A stretch of 64,000 bases of DNA from Pseudomonadota bacterium (GCA_008501635.1 QQUJ01000018.1:152001-216000), one strand, 5' to 3'; numbered from the stretch's first letter, positions 18,489-30,377 are shown. Program-made: numbers and translations. Notes: generated from the letters alone by a model not told the origin.

Positions 18489-18679
18489 GCTCGTCCGCAG
18501 TGGCCATGGCCAAACTGCCCGAAGTCTCTCCCTTAAGCCCGATCTGGCCGGTTGGGTCCAACGAAAAATCGGACAGGCGCAAACCAAAAGATGAGGAATC
18601 GCCGCGCGAACTTCCATCCAAATCCCGCAAGGAAAAAAGAGATGAGGGTGAAGGTGGACACATCGACGAGTACGCATGA
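18464..18679 (+). CDS. Small charged protein ending HIDEYA, between cheW and DUF2802
   Basis: 71 residues if started at the GTG at 18,464, which overlaps the cheW end; TTG at 18,485, GTG at 18,500 or ATG at 18,506 are alternatives and none has a clear ribosome site. The sequence is hydrophilic: a short VSPLSPIWPV segment, then a stretch rich in Lys, Arg, Glu and Pro, then an acidic tail HIDEYA. No membrane segment or known fold. Its TGA overlaps the next ATG (ATGA), which supports real translation within the operon. Function unknown; I infer a flagellar or chemotaxis accessory role from position only. Confidence 0.6.
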   Translation: MGGDDEPLSSSAVAMAKLPEVSPLSPIWPVGSNEKSDRRKPKDEESPRELPSKSRKEKRDEGEGGHIDEYA

Positions 18680-19080
18680 TGACTGAATGGCATGAAGGGC
18701 TCTACCCGCTGGTAACGATCGTCGCGTTGCTGATCGCCTTGTCGGCAGTGCGTCTTGCGCGACGAAGTGGCGAAGCTGTTCTCGGGATGCGCGATGCCCA
18801 GGGTGCAGAGATGAACCGTGTTCGGCAGGACCTGCGAGCGCTTTGTGCGGGTGCGGTGGGGCTCGGTGATCGCCTGCGGCAACTGGAGCGCGAGCAGCGC
18901 GCATTGGCTGATCGGCACGAGCGGCTTGAGTTGAAAGATCCTGGCGAGCGCCCCTACGCACAGGCGATTCGTCTGGTGCACAACGGCGCGCCGGTCAGGG
19001 AGATCGCCGAAACCTGCGGTTTGACGCGCAGCGAGGCGGAGCTGCTGACGATGCTGCATAGCGTGGATAAGGCAAGCTGA
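18676..19080 (+). CDS. DUF2802 membrane-anchored protein of the chemotaxis cluster
   Basis: 134 residues. One N-terminal transmembrane helix (about 9-27), a predicted coiled coil (about 30-85, rich in Arg/Glu/Leu), and the C-terminal DUF2802 domain with RPYAQAIRLVHNGAPVREIAETCGLTRSEAELL, which looks like a small helix-turn-helix fold. It closes the cheW operon in many Pseudomonas-like genomes. Molecular role is not established. The operon ends 20 bases later at a strong terminator. Confidence 0.85.
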   Translation: MMTEWHEGLYPLVTIVALLIALSAVRLARRSGEAVLGMRDAQGAEMNRVRQDLRALCAGAVGLGDRLRQLEREQRALADRHERLELKDPGERPYAQAIRLVHNGAPVREIAETCGLTRSEAELLTMLHSVDKAS

Positions 19081-19100
19081 TCACCTTCAAATCCTAAGGA

Positions 19101-19133
19101 ATAAAAAAGCCGGCTGGCCGCCGGCTTTTTTAT
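19101..19133. terminator. Bidirectional rho-independent terminator
   Basis: Perfect 14-bp inverted repeat with a 5-base loop; the arms are GCCGGC flanked by A-run and T-run, so both strands give a stem followed by U residues. It ends the flagellar/chemotaxis run on the plus strand and the tRNA-Pro transcript on the minus strand. Confidence 0.92.
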
Positions 19134-19134
19134 T

Positions 19135-19211
19135 TGGTCGGGGTGACAGGATTTGAACCTACGACCCCTGCCTCCCGAAGGCAGTGCTCTACCAGGCTGA
19201 GCTACACCCCG
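19135..19211 (-). tRNA. tRNA-Pro(CGG)
   Basis: Minus-strand 77-nt cloverleaf with encoded CCA. The acceptor stem is CGGGGTG paired to CACCCCG. The anticodon loop TTCGGGA sits in a CTGCC/GGCAG stem, giving anticodon CGG. The T loop contains GTTCAAATC. Confidence 0.96.
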
Positions 19212-19214
19212 AAA

Positions 19215-20183
19215 CTAGTAATTCCTGGTGATGGAGAATACCGCTAGACTCGCTAAGGCTTCTTTGTATGGCGTCTCCGGCAACCCTTCGAGCTGGGCCA
19301 CAGCGAGTTCTGCCTCGGCCTTTGCGAGCTCGGCAGTGTACTCGATAGCCTTGGTCGATTCAATGGCGCTCAGGACCTCATCGATGCACTCGCGTCCCCC
19401 GTTCTCTATGGCTCTGCGCAGGATGCGGATTTGCTCCGACGTGCCTTTGCGCATGGCATAAATCAGCGGAAGTGTGGGTTTGCCTTCGGCCAGGTCATCA
19501 CCGATATTCTTGCCTGTTTCGGCAGCGGATGCGCTGTAGTCCAAGGCGTCATCCACCAGCTGAAAGGCGGTTCCCAGGTGCATGCCGAAATCGCCAATGG
19601 CGCTCTCCGTATCCCCGCCTTGGCCACCGAGGATGGCGCCCAGACGGGTAGCGGCTTCGAACAGTTTTGCGGTTTTGCAACGGATGACCTCGAGATACTT
19701 GAGCTCCGTCGTGTCGGGGTCGTTGCAGTTCATCAACTGCATCACCTCGCCCTCGGCGATGATGTTGGTGGCATCGGCGAGAATGGTCATGACACGCATG
19801 CTATCGGCGTCCACCATCATCTGAAAGGCGCGGGAGTAGAGAAAGTCACCGACCAGGACACTGGCTTCGTTGCCCCATAGGGCATTGGCAGTCTCCTGTC
19901 CGCGGCGCAGCTCCGAGGCGTCTACCACGTCATCGTGCAAGAGTGTCGCGGTGTGAATGAATTCCACCACTGCCGCGAGGTTGACGTGCTGGTCGCCGGA
20001 GTACCCAAATGCACGCGCCGCGAGCAGTACCAGCATCGGGCGCAGGCGTTTTCCACCGCTGTTGATGATGTACTGGCTGAGCTGGTTGATGAGGACGACA
20101 TCCGAACTGAGGCGATCGTGGATGATTTGGTCGACCGCTCTCATGTCGTCCGCGATCAGTTCGCGGATTTGATCGATTTCCAT
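19215..20183 (-). CDS. ispB: Octaprenyl diphosphate synthase
   Basis: 322 residues from the ATG at 20,183, which aligns with the usual IspB N-terminus (MEIDQIRELIADDM); a TTG at 20,201 would add six residues. Neither has a good ribosome site. The two aspartate-rich motifs are LLHDDVVDAS and LVDDALDYS, and GGKRLRPMLVLLAA precedes the first. It makes the polyprenyl side chain of ubiquinone (or menaquinone). Divergent from rplU, as in E. coli. Confidence 0.94.
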   Translation of the reverse strand: MEIDQIRELIADDMRAVDQIIHDRLSSDVVLINQLSQYIINSGGKRLRPMLVLLAARAFGYSGDQHVNLAAVVEFIHTATLLHDDVVDASELRRGQETANALWGNEASVLVGDFLYSRAFQMMVDADSMRVMTILADATNIIAEGEVMQLMNCNDPDTTELKYLEVIRCKTAKLFEAATRLGAILGGQGGDTESAIGDFGMHLGTAFQLVDDALDYSASAAETGKNIGDDLAEGKPTLPLIYAMRKGTSEQIRILRRAIENGGRECIDEVLSAIESTKAIEYTAELAKAEAELAVAQLEGLPETPYKEALASLAVFSITRNY

Positions 20184-20297
20184 TGGATAAACAGTACTCA
20201 ACGGAGGGCCTGCTCATGCTAGGGAGGGGGCCTGGGGGTGTCAAGAGCCGCTTCCCGTGGCACCTGGCTACAGGACTGATTTTGCGGGAATTCCCGA

Positions 20298-20326
20298 TTG
20301 ACCCACTGCAGATCAATCAGTAGAAT
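20298..20326 (+). promoter_or_regulatory. Sigma-70 promoter for rplU-rpmA
   Basis: TTGACC (20,298-20,303) and TAGAAT (20,321-20,326) separated by 17 bases. The leader that follows contains a GGGCGG/CCGCCC stem (20,343-20,363), a possible site for ribosomal-protein feedback, before the GGAGAG ribosome site of rplU. Confidence 0.8.
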
Positions 20327-20385
20327 TGCCCATTTCCTTTTGGGGCGGCTATTGCGTCCGCCCGATTCTGCGGAGAGTTCTGAGC

Positions 20386-20700
20386 ATGTACGCGGTTATC
20401 AAAACCGGGGGTAAACAGTACCGGGTGAGCGAGGGCGATCGCCTGCGCGTTGAAAAACTCCCCGTCGAAGCGGGTGAGAATGTGGAATTTGATCAGGTGC
20501 TGCTCATCTCAAACGGCGACGAGACGACGGTCGGCACGCCGCTAGTGAACGGGTCCAAGGTGACCGCCTCCGTGAAAGAACACGGTCGCGGTAAAAAAGT
20601 AAAGATCATCAAGTTCAAGCGCCGTAAGCACCATATGAAACGCATGGGCCATCGGCAGGCGTATACTGAAGTGCAGATCACTGGCATTCAGGCCGGCTGA
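20386..20700 (+). CDS. rplU: 50S ribosomal protein L21
   Basis: 104 residues from the ATG at 20,386. [18 protein letters not shown] is the standard start and [21 protein letters not shown] the conserved 23S rRNA-binding tail. Followed closely by rpmA, the universal rplU-rpmA pairing. Confidence 0.98.
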   Translation: MYAVIKTGGKQYRVSEGDRLRVEKLPVEAGENVEFDQVLLISNGDETTVGTPLVNGSKVTASVKEHGRGKKVKIIKFKRRKHHMKRMGHRQAYTEVQITGIQAG

Positions 20701-20723
20701 TCGGCGATAGGAGAGAGTAGTCC

Positions 20724-20981
20724 ATGGCTCATAAAAAGGCAGGCGGCAGTACCCGTAACGGCCGCGATTCTGAGTCCAAACGATTGGGCGTGAAGATGTT
20801 CGGTGGCCAGGCTATCCGGGCCGGCAGCATCATCGTCCGTCAGCGCGGCACCAAGGTGCATCCCGGCGTCAACGTGGGTTGCGGTCGCGATTTCACGCTT
20901 TTTGCCAAGGCTGACGGTGTGGTCAAGTTTGAGATCAAAGGCCCGAAAAACCGCCAGTATGTGAGTGTTGTCACGGACTAG
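20724..20981 (+). CDS. rpmA: 50S ribosomal protein L27
   Basis: 85 residues, [24 protein letters not shown], the normal gammaproteobacterial form with an N-terminus that reaches the peptidyl transferase centre. No cleavable extension as in Firmicutes. A terminator follows at 21,009. Confidence 0.98.
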   Translation: MAHKKAGGSTRNGRDSESKRLGVKMFGGQAIRAGSIIVRQRGTKVHPGVNVGCGRDFTLFAKADGVVKFEIKGPKNRQYVSVVTD

Positions 20982-21008
20982 GTTTCCGCGCAAACCAGTA
21001 TTCAGGAG

Positions 21009-21036
21009 AAGCCCCGTGACACAGCGGGGCTTTTTT
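21009..21036 (+). terminator. Rho-independent terminator after rpmA
   Basis: GCCCCG stem (plus AA) with CGGGGC, an 8-base loop, followed by six T. Separates rplU-rpmA from obgE. Confidence 0.88.
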
Positions 21037-21053
21037 GTTGCGGTCCAAACCGC

Positions 21054-23274
<2,221 letters not shown>

Positions 23275-23305
23275 CACTACCTGAGTGGCGCGCGAGCAAC
23301 CAAAT

Positions 23306-23334
23306 AAAAAGGCCGGTCCAAGACCGGCCTTTTT
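23306..23334. terminator. Bidirectional terminator between proB and rpsT
   Basis: AAAAAGGCCGGT, 5-base loop, ACCGGCCTTTTT. Serves both convergent genes. Confidence 0.92.
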
Positions 23335-23360
23335 CATGTTCTGAGATGCAGCGATCTAAA

Positions 23361-23627
23361 TCAGGCGCCCATTGCCTTGATTCTTGCATTCAAGCGGCTC
23401 TTGTGACGCGTTGCCTTGTTGCGATGAATCAGCCCCTTGTGGGCCATACGATCGATGATCGGCGTGGCGGCGGTGTAGGCGGCAGTAGCGGCATCCTTGT
23501 CCCCGGCCTCAATGGCTTTAACTACCCTTTTGATATGAGTGCGCATCATGGAGCGCGCGCTGGTATTGCGCTGACGGTGTTGCTCCGCCTGGCGGGCGCG
23601 CTTGGCTGCTTGCGGCGAGTTGGCCAA
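23361..23627 (-). CDS. rpsT: 30S ribosomal protein S20
   Basis: 88 residues starting at a TTG ([22 protein letters not shown]), 6 bases after AGGAG. A TTG start is also used by E. coli rpsT, where it takes part in autoregulation. The protein is basic and helical, [26 protein letters not shown] at the end. Start at ATGs further upstream would add residues foreign to S20 and run across the promoter. Confidence 0.95.
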   Translation of the reverse strand: MANSPQAAKRARQAEQHRQRNTSARSMMRTHIKRVVKAIEAGDKDAATAAYTAATPIIDRMAHKGLIHRNKATRHKSRLNARIKAMGA

Positions 23628-23667
23628 TTGAATACTCCTACTGGTTCCAGGGTCCGAAAGGCCGCAT

Positions 23668-23696
23668 ACTATGCGGATTTTCGGGTCCATTGTCAA
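23668..23696 (-). promoter_or_regulatory. Sigma-70 promoter for rpsT
   Basis: On the minus strand, a perfect TTGACA (23,696-23,691) and CATAGT (23,673-23,668) with 17 bases between. About 40 bases upstream of the TTG start. Confidence 0.82.
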
Positions 23697-23776
23697 TGGG
23701 ATAACCGCTCGCCGGCCACAGGGCCAGAGAGGGATTCAGGTCGACGCCAACCGCGTCGATTGCCCTCCGAGGCACT

Positions 23777-25354
23777 GTGGCTATTTTGCGTGTGAGGGAG
23801 GCGGAACTGAGCAAGCGGCTGGTCAAATCGACGGCGACGGTAGGGCTGAATACGCTGGCGTCGCGTGTTCTGGGGTTTGTGCGCGATGTGGTGATTGCAC
23901 GCTATTTTGGCGCCAGTCTGGGTACCGACGCCTTCTTTGTCGCCTTCAAGATTCCCAACTTTTTGCGCCGCCTCTTTGCTGAGGGGGCGTTCTCGCAGGC
24001 CTTTGTACCGGTGCTTGCGGAATACAAAACCCAGCGTTCGCACGATGAGGTCCGCGATCTGGTCGGTAGTGTCAGCGGTTCGCTGGGTGTGGTGCTCTTC
24101 GGGGTAACGGTACTCGGCGTGTTGGCCGCGCCGGTCCTGATTCTGATCTTTGCGCCCGGATTTCCGGCTGATGGACCGCAGCGTGCGCTGGCAGTGGAGA
24201 TGCTGCGGGTCACCTTCCCCTACCTGCTCTTTATTTCGCTGACCGCTTTGGCAGGTGGTGTGCTCAACACATTCGGACGTTTTGGGGTGCCGGCGTTTAC
24301 GCCGGTATTTCTCAATCTATCGCTGATCGGGGCGGCGGTATGGTTGGCACCTCTGATGGACAAGCCGATCACTGCATTGGCGTGGGGGGTGCTGATCGCC
24401 GGGTTGACCCAATTGTTGTTTCAGCTTCCCTTCCTGGTACGTCTGCGCGTGCTGAGTATCCCCAAGCCGCGGTTTCAGGATCCCGGGGTGCGGCGCATCC
24501 TGCGGCTGATGTTGCCCGCGATCTTTGGTGTGTCCGTCACCCAGATCAACCTGCTCATCGATACACTGATCGCCTCGTTCCTTGCCACCGGCAGCATCTC
24601 CTGGCTCTATTACTCGGATCGTCTGGTGGAATTCCCTCTCGGGATATTTGGAATCGCGATGGCGACGGTCATTCTGCCGCATCTGTCGCGCGAACATGCC
24701 AGCGAGAATCCCACGGCATTCTCCGATTCCATCGATTGGGCGCTACGCTGGGTACTATTGATTGGTGTGCCCGCATCGTTGGGCCTGGCGGTTCTGGCCG
24801 GTCCATTACTGGCGACGCTGTTTCAGTACGAGGCCTTCAGCGGTGACGATGTGGTGATGGCAGCGCGCAGCCTGATGGCCTACTCGGTGGGCTTGTGCGG
24901 ATTCATTCTGATCAAAGTGCTGGCGCCGGGCTACTACTCGCGACAGGACATGCGAACACCGGTGCGCATAGGTGTTATCGCGATGCTGGGTAACATCACT
25001 CTGAATCTGATGCTGGTCTGGTCATTGGCCCATGCAGGGCTGGCGCTGGCCACATCACTGGCCGCCTTTATCAACGCGGGATTGCTGTATCGCGGTTTGC
25101 GTAAAGAGGCGGTCTACCGGCCCCGAAGCGGTTGGGGCGTGCTGTTTTTGCGATCGATGATCGCCGGTGGCGTGATGGCGGCGGTGTTATGGTGGGGGAC
25201 CGGTGGCATTGAGGAGTGGTTGGCAGCAGGAGTCCTGGAGAGAGCCGTGCGTTTGTGTCTTTGGCTGATCGTCGCGGTGCTGGTCTATTTTGGTTCGCTG
25301 GCACTGCTGGGTGTGAGACCCGCGCATCTGCGAGCTGCGAGTAGCGTACGCTAG
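23777..25354 (+). CDS. murJ: Lipid II flippase MurJ
   Basis: Up to 525 residues with 13-14 predicted transmembrane helices. The family start (SKRLVKSTATVGLNTLASRVLGFVRDVVIARYFG) and the GASLGTDAFFVAFKIPNFLRRLFAEGAFSQAFVPVL loop are clear. It moves lipid II across the inner membrane for peptidoglycan synthesis. Start: a GTG at 23,777 adds ten residues lacking in relatives, while a CTG at 23,807 lies at the expected place just after GGGAGGCGG. Divergent from rpsT and upstream of ribF, the usual arrangement. Confidence 0.95.
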   Translation: MAILRVREAELSKRLVKSTATVGLNTLASRVLGFVRDVVIARYFGASLGTDAFFVAFKIPNFLRRLFAEGAFSQAFVPVLAEYKTQRSHDEVRDLVGSVSGSLGVVLFGVTVLGVLAAPVLILIFAPGFPADGPQRALAVEMLRVTFPYLLFISLTALAGGVLNTFGRFGVPAFTPVFLNLSLIGAAVWLAPLMDKPITALAWGVLIAGLTQLLFQLPFLVRLRVLSIPKPRFQDPGVRRILRLMLPAIFGVSVTQINLLIDTLIASFLATGSISWLYYSDRLVEFPLGIFGIAMATVILPHLSREHASENPTAFSDSIDWALRWVLLIGVPASLGLAVLAGPLLATLFQYEAFSGDDVVMAARSLMAYSVGLCGFILIKVLAPGYYSRQDMRTPVRIGVIAMLGNITLNLMLVWSLAHAGLALATSLAAFINAGLLYRGLRKEAVYRPRSGWGVLFLRSMIAGGVMAAVLWWGTGGIEEWLAAGVLERAVRLCLWLIVAVLVYFGSLALLGVRPAHLRAASSVR

Positions 25355-25479
25355 ATGTTTTTCTGCGTCCCGGTTTGCTGCAGCAGGCACTGTGCCTTTT
25401 TGTTTATAATCGCCGCTTTACTGAGACAATCGGTGGTGGCGATGCCCATCGGCAATGAGTCGTCACCGAGGTCGGGATC

Positions 25480-26406
25480 ATGGAGCTGATACGCGGTCAT
25501 TACAGCCTGAAGCGCGAGCACCGAGGCTGCGTGGCAACCATTGGCAAGTTCGACGGCGTTCATCTCGGTCACCAGGCGGTGTTGGGCCAGGTGGCGGAGA
25601 AGGCGTCGGAGCTCAATCTGCCGGCTGTGATCATCACTTTCGAGCCTCAACCCGAGGAGTTTTTTGCGCCGGGTTCAGCACCGGCACGTCTGACGAGGTT
25701 GCGTGAGAAGCTGAAAGCGCTCGGGCGTTTCGCCGTGGATCGGGTGGTCTGTCTGCGTTTCAATCGGCGCCTGGCGGCAATGGCGGCCGAGCAGTTCATC
25801 GAACAGATCCTGATCGCCGATTTGGGCGTGCGCTATCTGGTAGTCGGCGACGACTTTCGATTTGGCAGCAACCGCAGGGGTGACTTCGCCATGCTGGAGG
25901 CGGTGGGTGAGGCGCGCGGGTTTGCCGTGGCGCGCATGCACACCGTCAATATCGATGGTAATCGTGTCAGCAGCACCCGGGTGCGCGATGCATTGGAAGT
26001 GGGCGATTTGGCGATGGCGCAAAAACTTCTGGGGCGACCTTACCGCATCTCGGGGCGGGTGGCCCACGGTGACAAACGGGGGCGCACCCTCGGTTTCCCG
26101 ACGGCCAACATCCGGCTGCACCACAAGGCACTGCCGCTATCGGGCGTCTACGCCGTCGAAGTGTTTGGTCTGGAGCATGAACCGCGTATCGGCGTGGCCA
26201 ACGTCGGGATACGTCCTACCGTCGATGGACGGCAGGCGTTGCTTGAAGTGCACCTTTTCGATTTTGCGGAGGATATTTATCGGCGCTACATCCACGTCGA
26301 TTTCCTCCATAAGCTGCGCGAGGAGCGGCGTTTCGAGTCGCTGGATGCGTTGCAAGCGCAGATCGCGGCGGACGTAAAGGCAGCACGGCATTTTTTTACA
26401 GCGTAA
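25480..26406 (+). CDS. ribF: Bifunctional riboflavin kinase / FAD synthetase
   Basis: 308 residues. The N-terminal FAD synthetase nucleotidyltransferase domain has GKFDGVHLGH; the C-terminal kinase domain (from about 185) has GDKRGRTLGFPTANI and GVANVGIRPTV. It makes FMN and FAD. The 125-base gap after murJ has a small hairpin followed by Ts (25,385-25,400) and a TATAAT without a convincing -35. Confidence 0.95.
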   Translation: MELIRGHYSLKREHRGCVATIGKFDGVHLGHQAVLGQVAEKASELNLPAVIITFEPQPEEFFAPGSAPARLTRLREKLKALGRFAVDRVVCLRFNRRLAAMAAEQFIEQILIADLGVRYLVVGDDFRFGSNRRGDFAMLEAVGEARGFAVARMHTVNIDGNRVSSTRVRDALEVGDLAMAQKLLGRPYRISGRVAHGDKRGRTLGFPTANIRLHHKALPLSGVYAVEVFGLEHEPRIGVANVGIRPTVDGRQALLEVHLFDFAEDIYRRYIHVDFLHKLREERRFESLDALQAQIAADVKAARHFFTA

Positions 26407-26436
26407 TTTATGAAAAGCTGAACGACTGAAAAGATC

Positions 26437-29259
26437 ATGGCGGACTATAAGCAGACTCTCAATCTTCCTCAAACCGATTTCCCGATGCGCGGCAATCTGC
26501 CGCAGCGTGAACCTGAAATGCTCAGGCGTTGGGAGCAGATCGATCTCTATCGTAAGGCACGTCAAGCGCGCACGGGGCAGGAACAGTTCATCCTTCACGA
26601 TGGCCCGCCCTATGCCAATGGTGAAATTCATATCGGGCATGCCGTCAATAAGGTGCTCAAGGACATCATCAACAAATCCCGACTGGTGGCGGGGCGCGAT
26701 GTCCCCTATGTGCCGGGGTGGGACTGCCACGGTCTGCCCATCGAGTTGCAGGTGGAAAAGAGCATCGGCAAGGCGGGCGACAAGGTCGATGCCAAGACCT
26801 TCCGCAAAGCGTGTCGTGATTACGCGGCTACGCAGATCGACAAGCAGCGCGCCGATTTCAAACGGTTGGGTGTCATGGGAGATTGGGAGCACCCCTATCT
26901 CACCATGAGCTTCAAGAACGAGGCCGATATCATCCGCGCTTTGGGCAGGATCATCGCCAATGGCCACCTGCTTCGCGGCGCCAAACCCGTGCACTGGTGC
27001 GCCGATTGCGGTTCGGCGCTGGCCGAGGCGGAAGTCGAGTACGAGGAAAAGACCTCGCCGGCGATCGACGTGCGCTTTCGTGTGGTGGACGAAGCGGAGT
27101 TTGTCGCCCAATGTTCGCCGGTTGGCGAGGTGGGCGAGGGTGCAGTTTCGATTCCCATCTGGACGACCACACCTTGGACATTACCCGCCAACCAGGCTGT
27201 TGCGCTCAATCCTGAGTACCACTATGTGCTGGCGCAGGTCGATACCGCGGCTGGCACTGAGCGTTTACTGCTGGCCGAGGATCTGCATGAGGCAGCGATC
27301 AAACGCTATGGCGGATTCAATACCCGCATCATTGCCCGCTGCACAGGCAGCGTGCTGGAAGGTCTGAAGCTTCATCATCCCTTTTATCAACGCGTGGTCC
27401 CTGTCATCGTTGGCGAGCATGTGACGCTGGAGGCCGGTACCGGCGCGGTACATACCGCACCGGGACATGGTCAGGAGGATTTCGAGATCGGTCAGCACTA
27501 CGGCCTGGAGGTGGACAACCCGGTCGGCGATAACGGCTGCTTCCTGCCGGGTACGGAGCTCTTCGCGGGCGAGTTCGTGTTCAAGTCCAACGACCATGTC
27601 ATTGAGGTACTCAAGGAGCGCGGGGCGCTGTTGCACGTGGAGAAGATCCGCCACAGTTACCCGCATTGCTGGCGGCACAAAACTCCGATCATCTTCCGCG
27701 CCACAGCGCAGTGGTTTATCAGCATGGAGCAGAAGGCGTTGCGCGAGATGTCGCTGCATGAAATCGACCGCGTACGCTGGATTCCCGACTGGGGGCAGGC
27801 ACGCATTCGCGGCATGATCGAAAACCGTCCCGACTGGTGCATCTCGCGCCAACGTTCGTGGGGTATTCCGATCTGCCTTCTGGTGCATCGTGAAAGCGGC
27901 GCGCTGCATCCCGATACGCCGCGCCTGATCGAGGAGGTGGCGCTGCGCGTCGAGCGCACAGGGATCGACGCCTGGTTCGATGTCGCGGTCGAAGACCTTC
28001 TCGGTGACGAAGCCGCGCATTACGAAAAGGTGGGTGATACGCTGGATGTCTGGTTCGATTCGGGGACCACACATTACACGGTGCTGGAACAACGCCCCGA
28101 GCTGCGCTTTCCCGCCGATATGTATCTGGAGGGATCCGATCAGCATCGCGGTTGGTTTCACTCGTCGCTGCTGACCTCGGTGGCGATGAATGGTGTGGCG
28201 CCCTACAAATCGGTGTTGACCCACGGCTTCACCGTTGATGCCGAGGGACGCAAGATGTCCAAGTCGATGGGCAACGTCGTCGCACCGCAGCAGGTGGTCA
28301 ACAGCCTGGGCGCCGATGTACTGCGTTTGTGGGTGGCGGCCACCGACTATCGCGGCGAAATGCATGTCTCCGATGAAATTCTCAAGCGTACCGCTGATGC
28401 CTATCGACGCATTCGCAATACGACGCGTTTCCTGCTCGGCAACCTGACGGGTTTCGATCCCGTGCAGCATCAGTTGCCGCTGCAGGAACTGCTCGCTCTT
28501 GATCGCTGGGCGGTGGAGCAGGCTCGCCAATTGCAGAATGAGGTCATGCGTGCCTACGAGGATTTCGATTTTCACCACATCTATCAGAAGGCGCATAATT
28601 TCTGCAGCGTGGATCTGGGTAGCTTCTATCTCGACATTATCAAAGATCGCCAATACACCACGCCGACCGACAGCCGCGCGCGCCGTTCCGCGCAGACGGC
28701 CCTGTATCACATCGCCGAGGCGCTGGTGCGGTGGCTGGCGCCCATCCTCAGCTTTACGGCCGAAGAGGTCTGGCAGTACCTGCCGGGTCCGCGCGGTGAG
28801 TCGGTGTTCCTGGAGACCTACTACGCTTTTCCCGAGGCCGCGGAGATGGGCGAGTTGAATATGGCTTACTGGCAGGAGGTACTTGCAGTACGCGAGGCGG
28901 TGAGCAAGGAACTGGAGCGGGTTCGCGTTGAGGGCAAGATCGGTTCTTCGCTGGAAGCGGAGCTCGACCTCTACTGCGACAAAAACTTACAGAATCTGCT
29001 CAGTAAACTTGGTGATGAACTGCGTTTCGTGCTGATCACCTCGACGGCGGTCGTGCACCCGCTCGATGCCGCACCTGCCGAGACGGTGGAGACTGCCCGT
29101 GCGGGACTGCGTCTTAAAGTGATCCCAAGCAGTCATGGTAAATGCGTACGTTGTTGGCACCGGCGCGAGGATGTCGGCAAGCACGCGGACCACCCTGAGC
29201 TGTGCGGTCGGTGCGTGGAGAACGTAGCGGGGAGCGGTGAACAACGCCTTTACGCATGA
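26437..29259 (+). CDS. ileS: Isoleucyl-tRNA synthetase
   Basis: 940 residues, type I IleRS. Class I motifs are HIGH at residues 65-68 and KMSKS at 606-610, with the editing domain between. The C-terminal zinc finger ([12 protein letters not shown] ... CGRCVENV) is present. Overlaps lspA by ATGA. ribF-ileS-lspA is the standard gammaproteobacterial order. Confidence 0.97.
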   Translation: MADYKQTLNLPQTDFPMRGNLPQREPEMLRRWEQIDLYRKARQARTGQEQFILHDGPPYANGEIHIGHAVNKVLKDIINKSRLVAGRDVPYVPGWDCHGLPIELQVEKSIGKAGDKVDAKTFRKACRDYAATQIDKQRADFKRLGVMGDWEHPYLTMSFKNEADIIRALGRIIANGHLLRGAKPVHWCADCGSALAEAEVEYEEKTSPAIDVRFRVVDEAEFVAQCSPVGEVGEGAVSIPIWTTTPWTLPANQAVALNPEYHYVLAQVDTAAGTERLLLAEDLHEAAIKRYGGFNTRIIARCTGSVLEGLKLHHPFYQRVVPVIVGEHVTLEAGTGAVHTAPGHGQEDFEIGQHYGLEVDNPVGDNGCFLPGTELFAGEFVFKSNDHVIEVLKERGALLHVEKIRHSYPHCWRHKTPIIFRATAQWFISMEQKALREMSLHEIDRVRWIPDWGQARIRGMIENRPDWCISRQRSWGIPICLLVHRESGALHPDTPRLIEEVALRVERTGIDAWFDVAVEDLLGDEAAHYEKVGDTLDVWFDSGTTHYTVLEQRPELRFPADMYLEGSDQHRGWFHSSLLTSVAMNGVAPYKSVLTHGFTVDAEGRKMSKSMGNVVAPQQVVNSLGADVLRLWVAATDYRGEMHVSDEILKRTADAYRRIRNTTRFLLGNLTGFDPVQHQLPLQELLALDRWAVEQARQLQNEVMRAYEDFDFHHIYQKAHNFCSVDLGSFYLDIIKDRQYTTPTDSRARRSAQTALYHIAEALVRWLAPILSFTAEEVWQYLPGPRGESVFLETYYAFPEAAEMGELNMAYWQEVLAVREAVSKELERVRVEGKIGSSLEAELDLYCDKNLQNLLSKLGDELRFVLITSTAVVHPLDAAPAETVETARAGLRLKVIPSSHGKCVRCWHRREDVGKHADHPELCGRCVENVAGSGEQRLYA

Positions 29260-29792
29260 AGACGGAACAGGTACCAGAGAGTATGGAACAAGCAGCAGCC
29301 ACTGCCGAACGCCCTGCGGCGCTGGCTCGTTGGCTGGGCGTCGCCGGTGGTGTGGTGGTGTTGGATCAGATCACCAAGCAGTTGGCCGAGTCGATGCTCA
29401 ATTACAACGAGCCGCTGGTGCTGTTGCCGGTATTCAATCTCACGCTGCGCTACAACACAGGTGCCGCGTTCAGCTTTCTCGCCGACGAGGGAGGCTGGCA
29501 GCGCTGGTTCTTTGTCGTCCTGGCCTTGGCGGTGAGTGTGTTTCTCGTGTTCTGGTTGCGTCGCCTGCCGCGCGCGGTGGTTTGGGAGGCGTTGGGGATT
29601 ACGCTAATTTTGGGGGGTGCGGTAGGCAACGTCATCGACCGTTTATTGTTTGGTCATGTCATCGATTTCATCGAAGTGCACTATCAACATTGGTACTGGC
29701 CGGCGTTCAATGTGGCGGATTCCGCCATTACCGTGGGGGTGACGCTGCTGATTCTCGACTCGTTGCTCAATCGTGCTTCCAGGTCGCCCTGA
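29256..29792 (+). CDS. lspA: Lipoprotein signal peptidase LspA
   Basis: 178 residues (169 if the second ATG at 29,283 is used). Four transmembrane helices and the two catalytic aspartates in GNVIDR and FNVADSAI. It cleaves prolipoprotein signal peptides. Ends 3 bases from the convergent ampD stop. Confidence 0.95.
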   Translation: MKTEQVPESMEQAAATAERPAALARWLGVAGGVVVLDQITKQLAESMLNYNEPLVLLPVFNLTLRYNTGAAFSFLADEGGWQRWFFVVLALAVSVFLVFWLRRLPRAVVWEALGITLILGGAVGNVIDRLLFGHVIDFIEVHYQHWYWPAFNVADSAITVGVTLLILDSLLNRASRSP

Positions 29793-29795
29793 CCG

Positions 29796-30377
29796 TCAGC
29801 CCACTGATGGCCCCTGGTCCAGTGCGGCATAAAGACGGGGCCAGTCGAACGCGGGACCCGGATCGCTTTTACGCCCGGGCGCCACGTCGCAATGACCCAC
29901 TACGCGTTCAGCGGTGATGCGGGGATAGCTGACCGAGAGCGCGCGAACCGCGCGTTCCAGTTGCCGGTACTGCACTTCTGCGTACGGTGTATCGTCAGTG
30001 CCCTCCAGTTCGATGCCAATGGCGTAGTCGTTGCAATTTGCGCGCTGGAGGTAGCGCGATGCGCCGGCATGCCAGGCGCGTCGATGGAACGGCACGAATT
30101 GAACCAACTCGCCGTCCCGCCGTATCAGCAGGTGTGCGGAGACACGCAGGGTATGGACCTCGGCAAAGTAGGGATGTATGTCGGGGTTTAGCGTGTTGGT
30201 GAACAGGGCTTCTATCCAGGGCCCACCAAACTCGCCCGGTGGCAGACTGATGCCGTGGATGATCACCAGATCGATCTCACAACCGAGCGGGCGGTCATCG
30301 CAATTGGGTGACGCCACCCAGCGGGCATCGACCAGACGGCCGCACTGCGTATCGATAGTCAGGGGGTCCGCGGCCAT
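29796..30377 (-). CDS. ampD: 1,6-anhydro-N-acetylmuramyl-L-alanine amidase AmpD
   Basis: 193 residues, amidase_2 family. Zinc ligands are the His in LVIIHGISLPPGEFGG, the His in ERVVGHCDVAPGRKSDPG and the Asp in the same motif. It recycles cytoplasmic muropeptides and so affects AmpC induction where ampR/ampC exist. No signal peptide, consistent with AmpD and not AmiD. The 139-base gap upstream to the CBS gene holds nothing I recognise. Confidence 0.93.
   Translation of the reverse strand: MAADPLTIDTQCGRLVDARWVASPNCDDRPLGCEIDLVIIHGISLPPGEFGGPWIEALFTNTLNPDIHPYFAEVHTLRVSAHLLIRRDGELVQFVPFHRRAWHAGASRYLQRANCNDYAIGIELEGTDDTPYAEVQYRQLERAVRALSVSYPRITAERVVGHCDVAPGRKSDPGPAFDWPRLYAALDQGPSVG

Noticed and set aside
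25375-25410. TATAAT with an upstream TTGCTG before ribF as a sigma-70 promoter
   Set aside because: Spacing is 24 bases, too long; no other good -35. Left as unassigned.
27265-28710. 481-codon minus-strand frame
   Set aside because: Lies wholly antisense to ileS; composition typical of a shadow.
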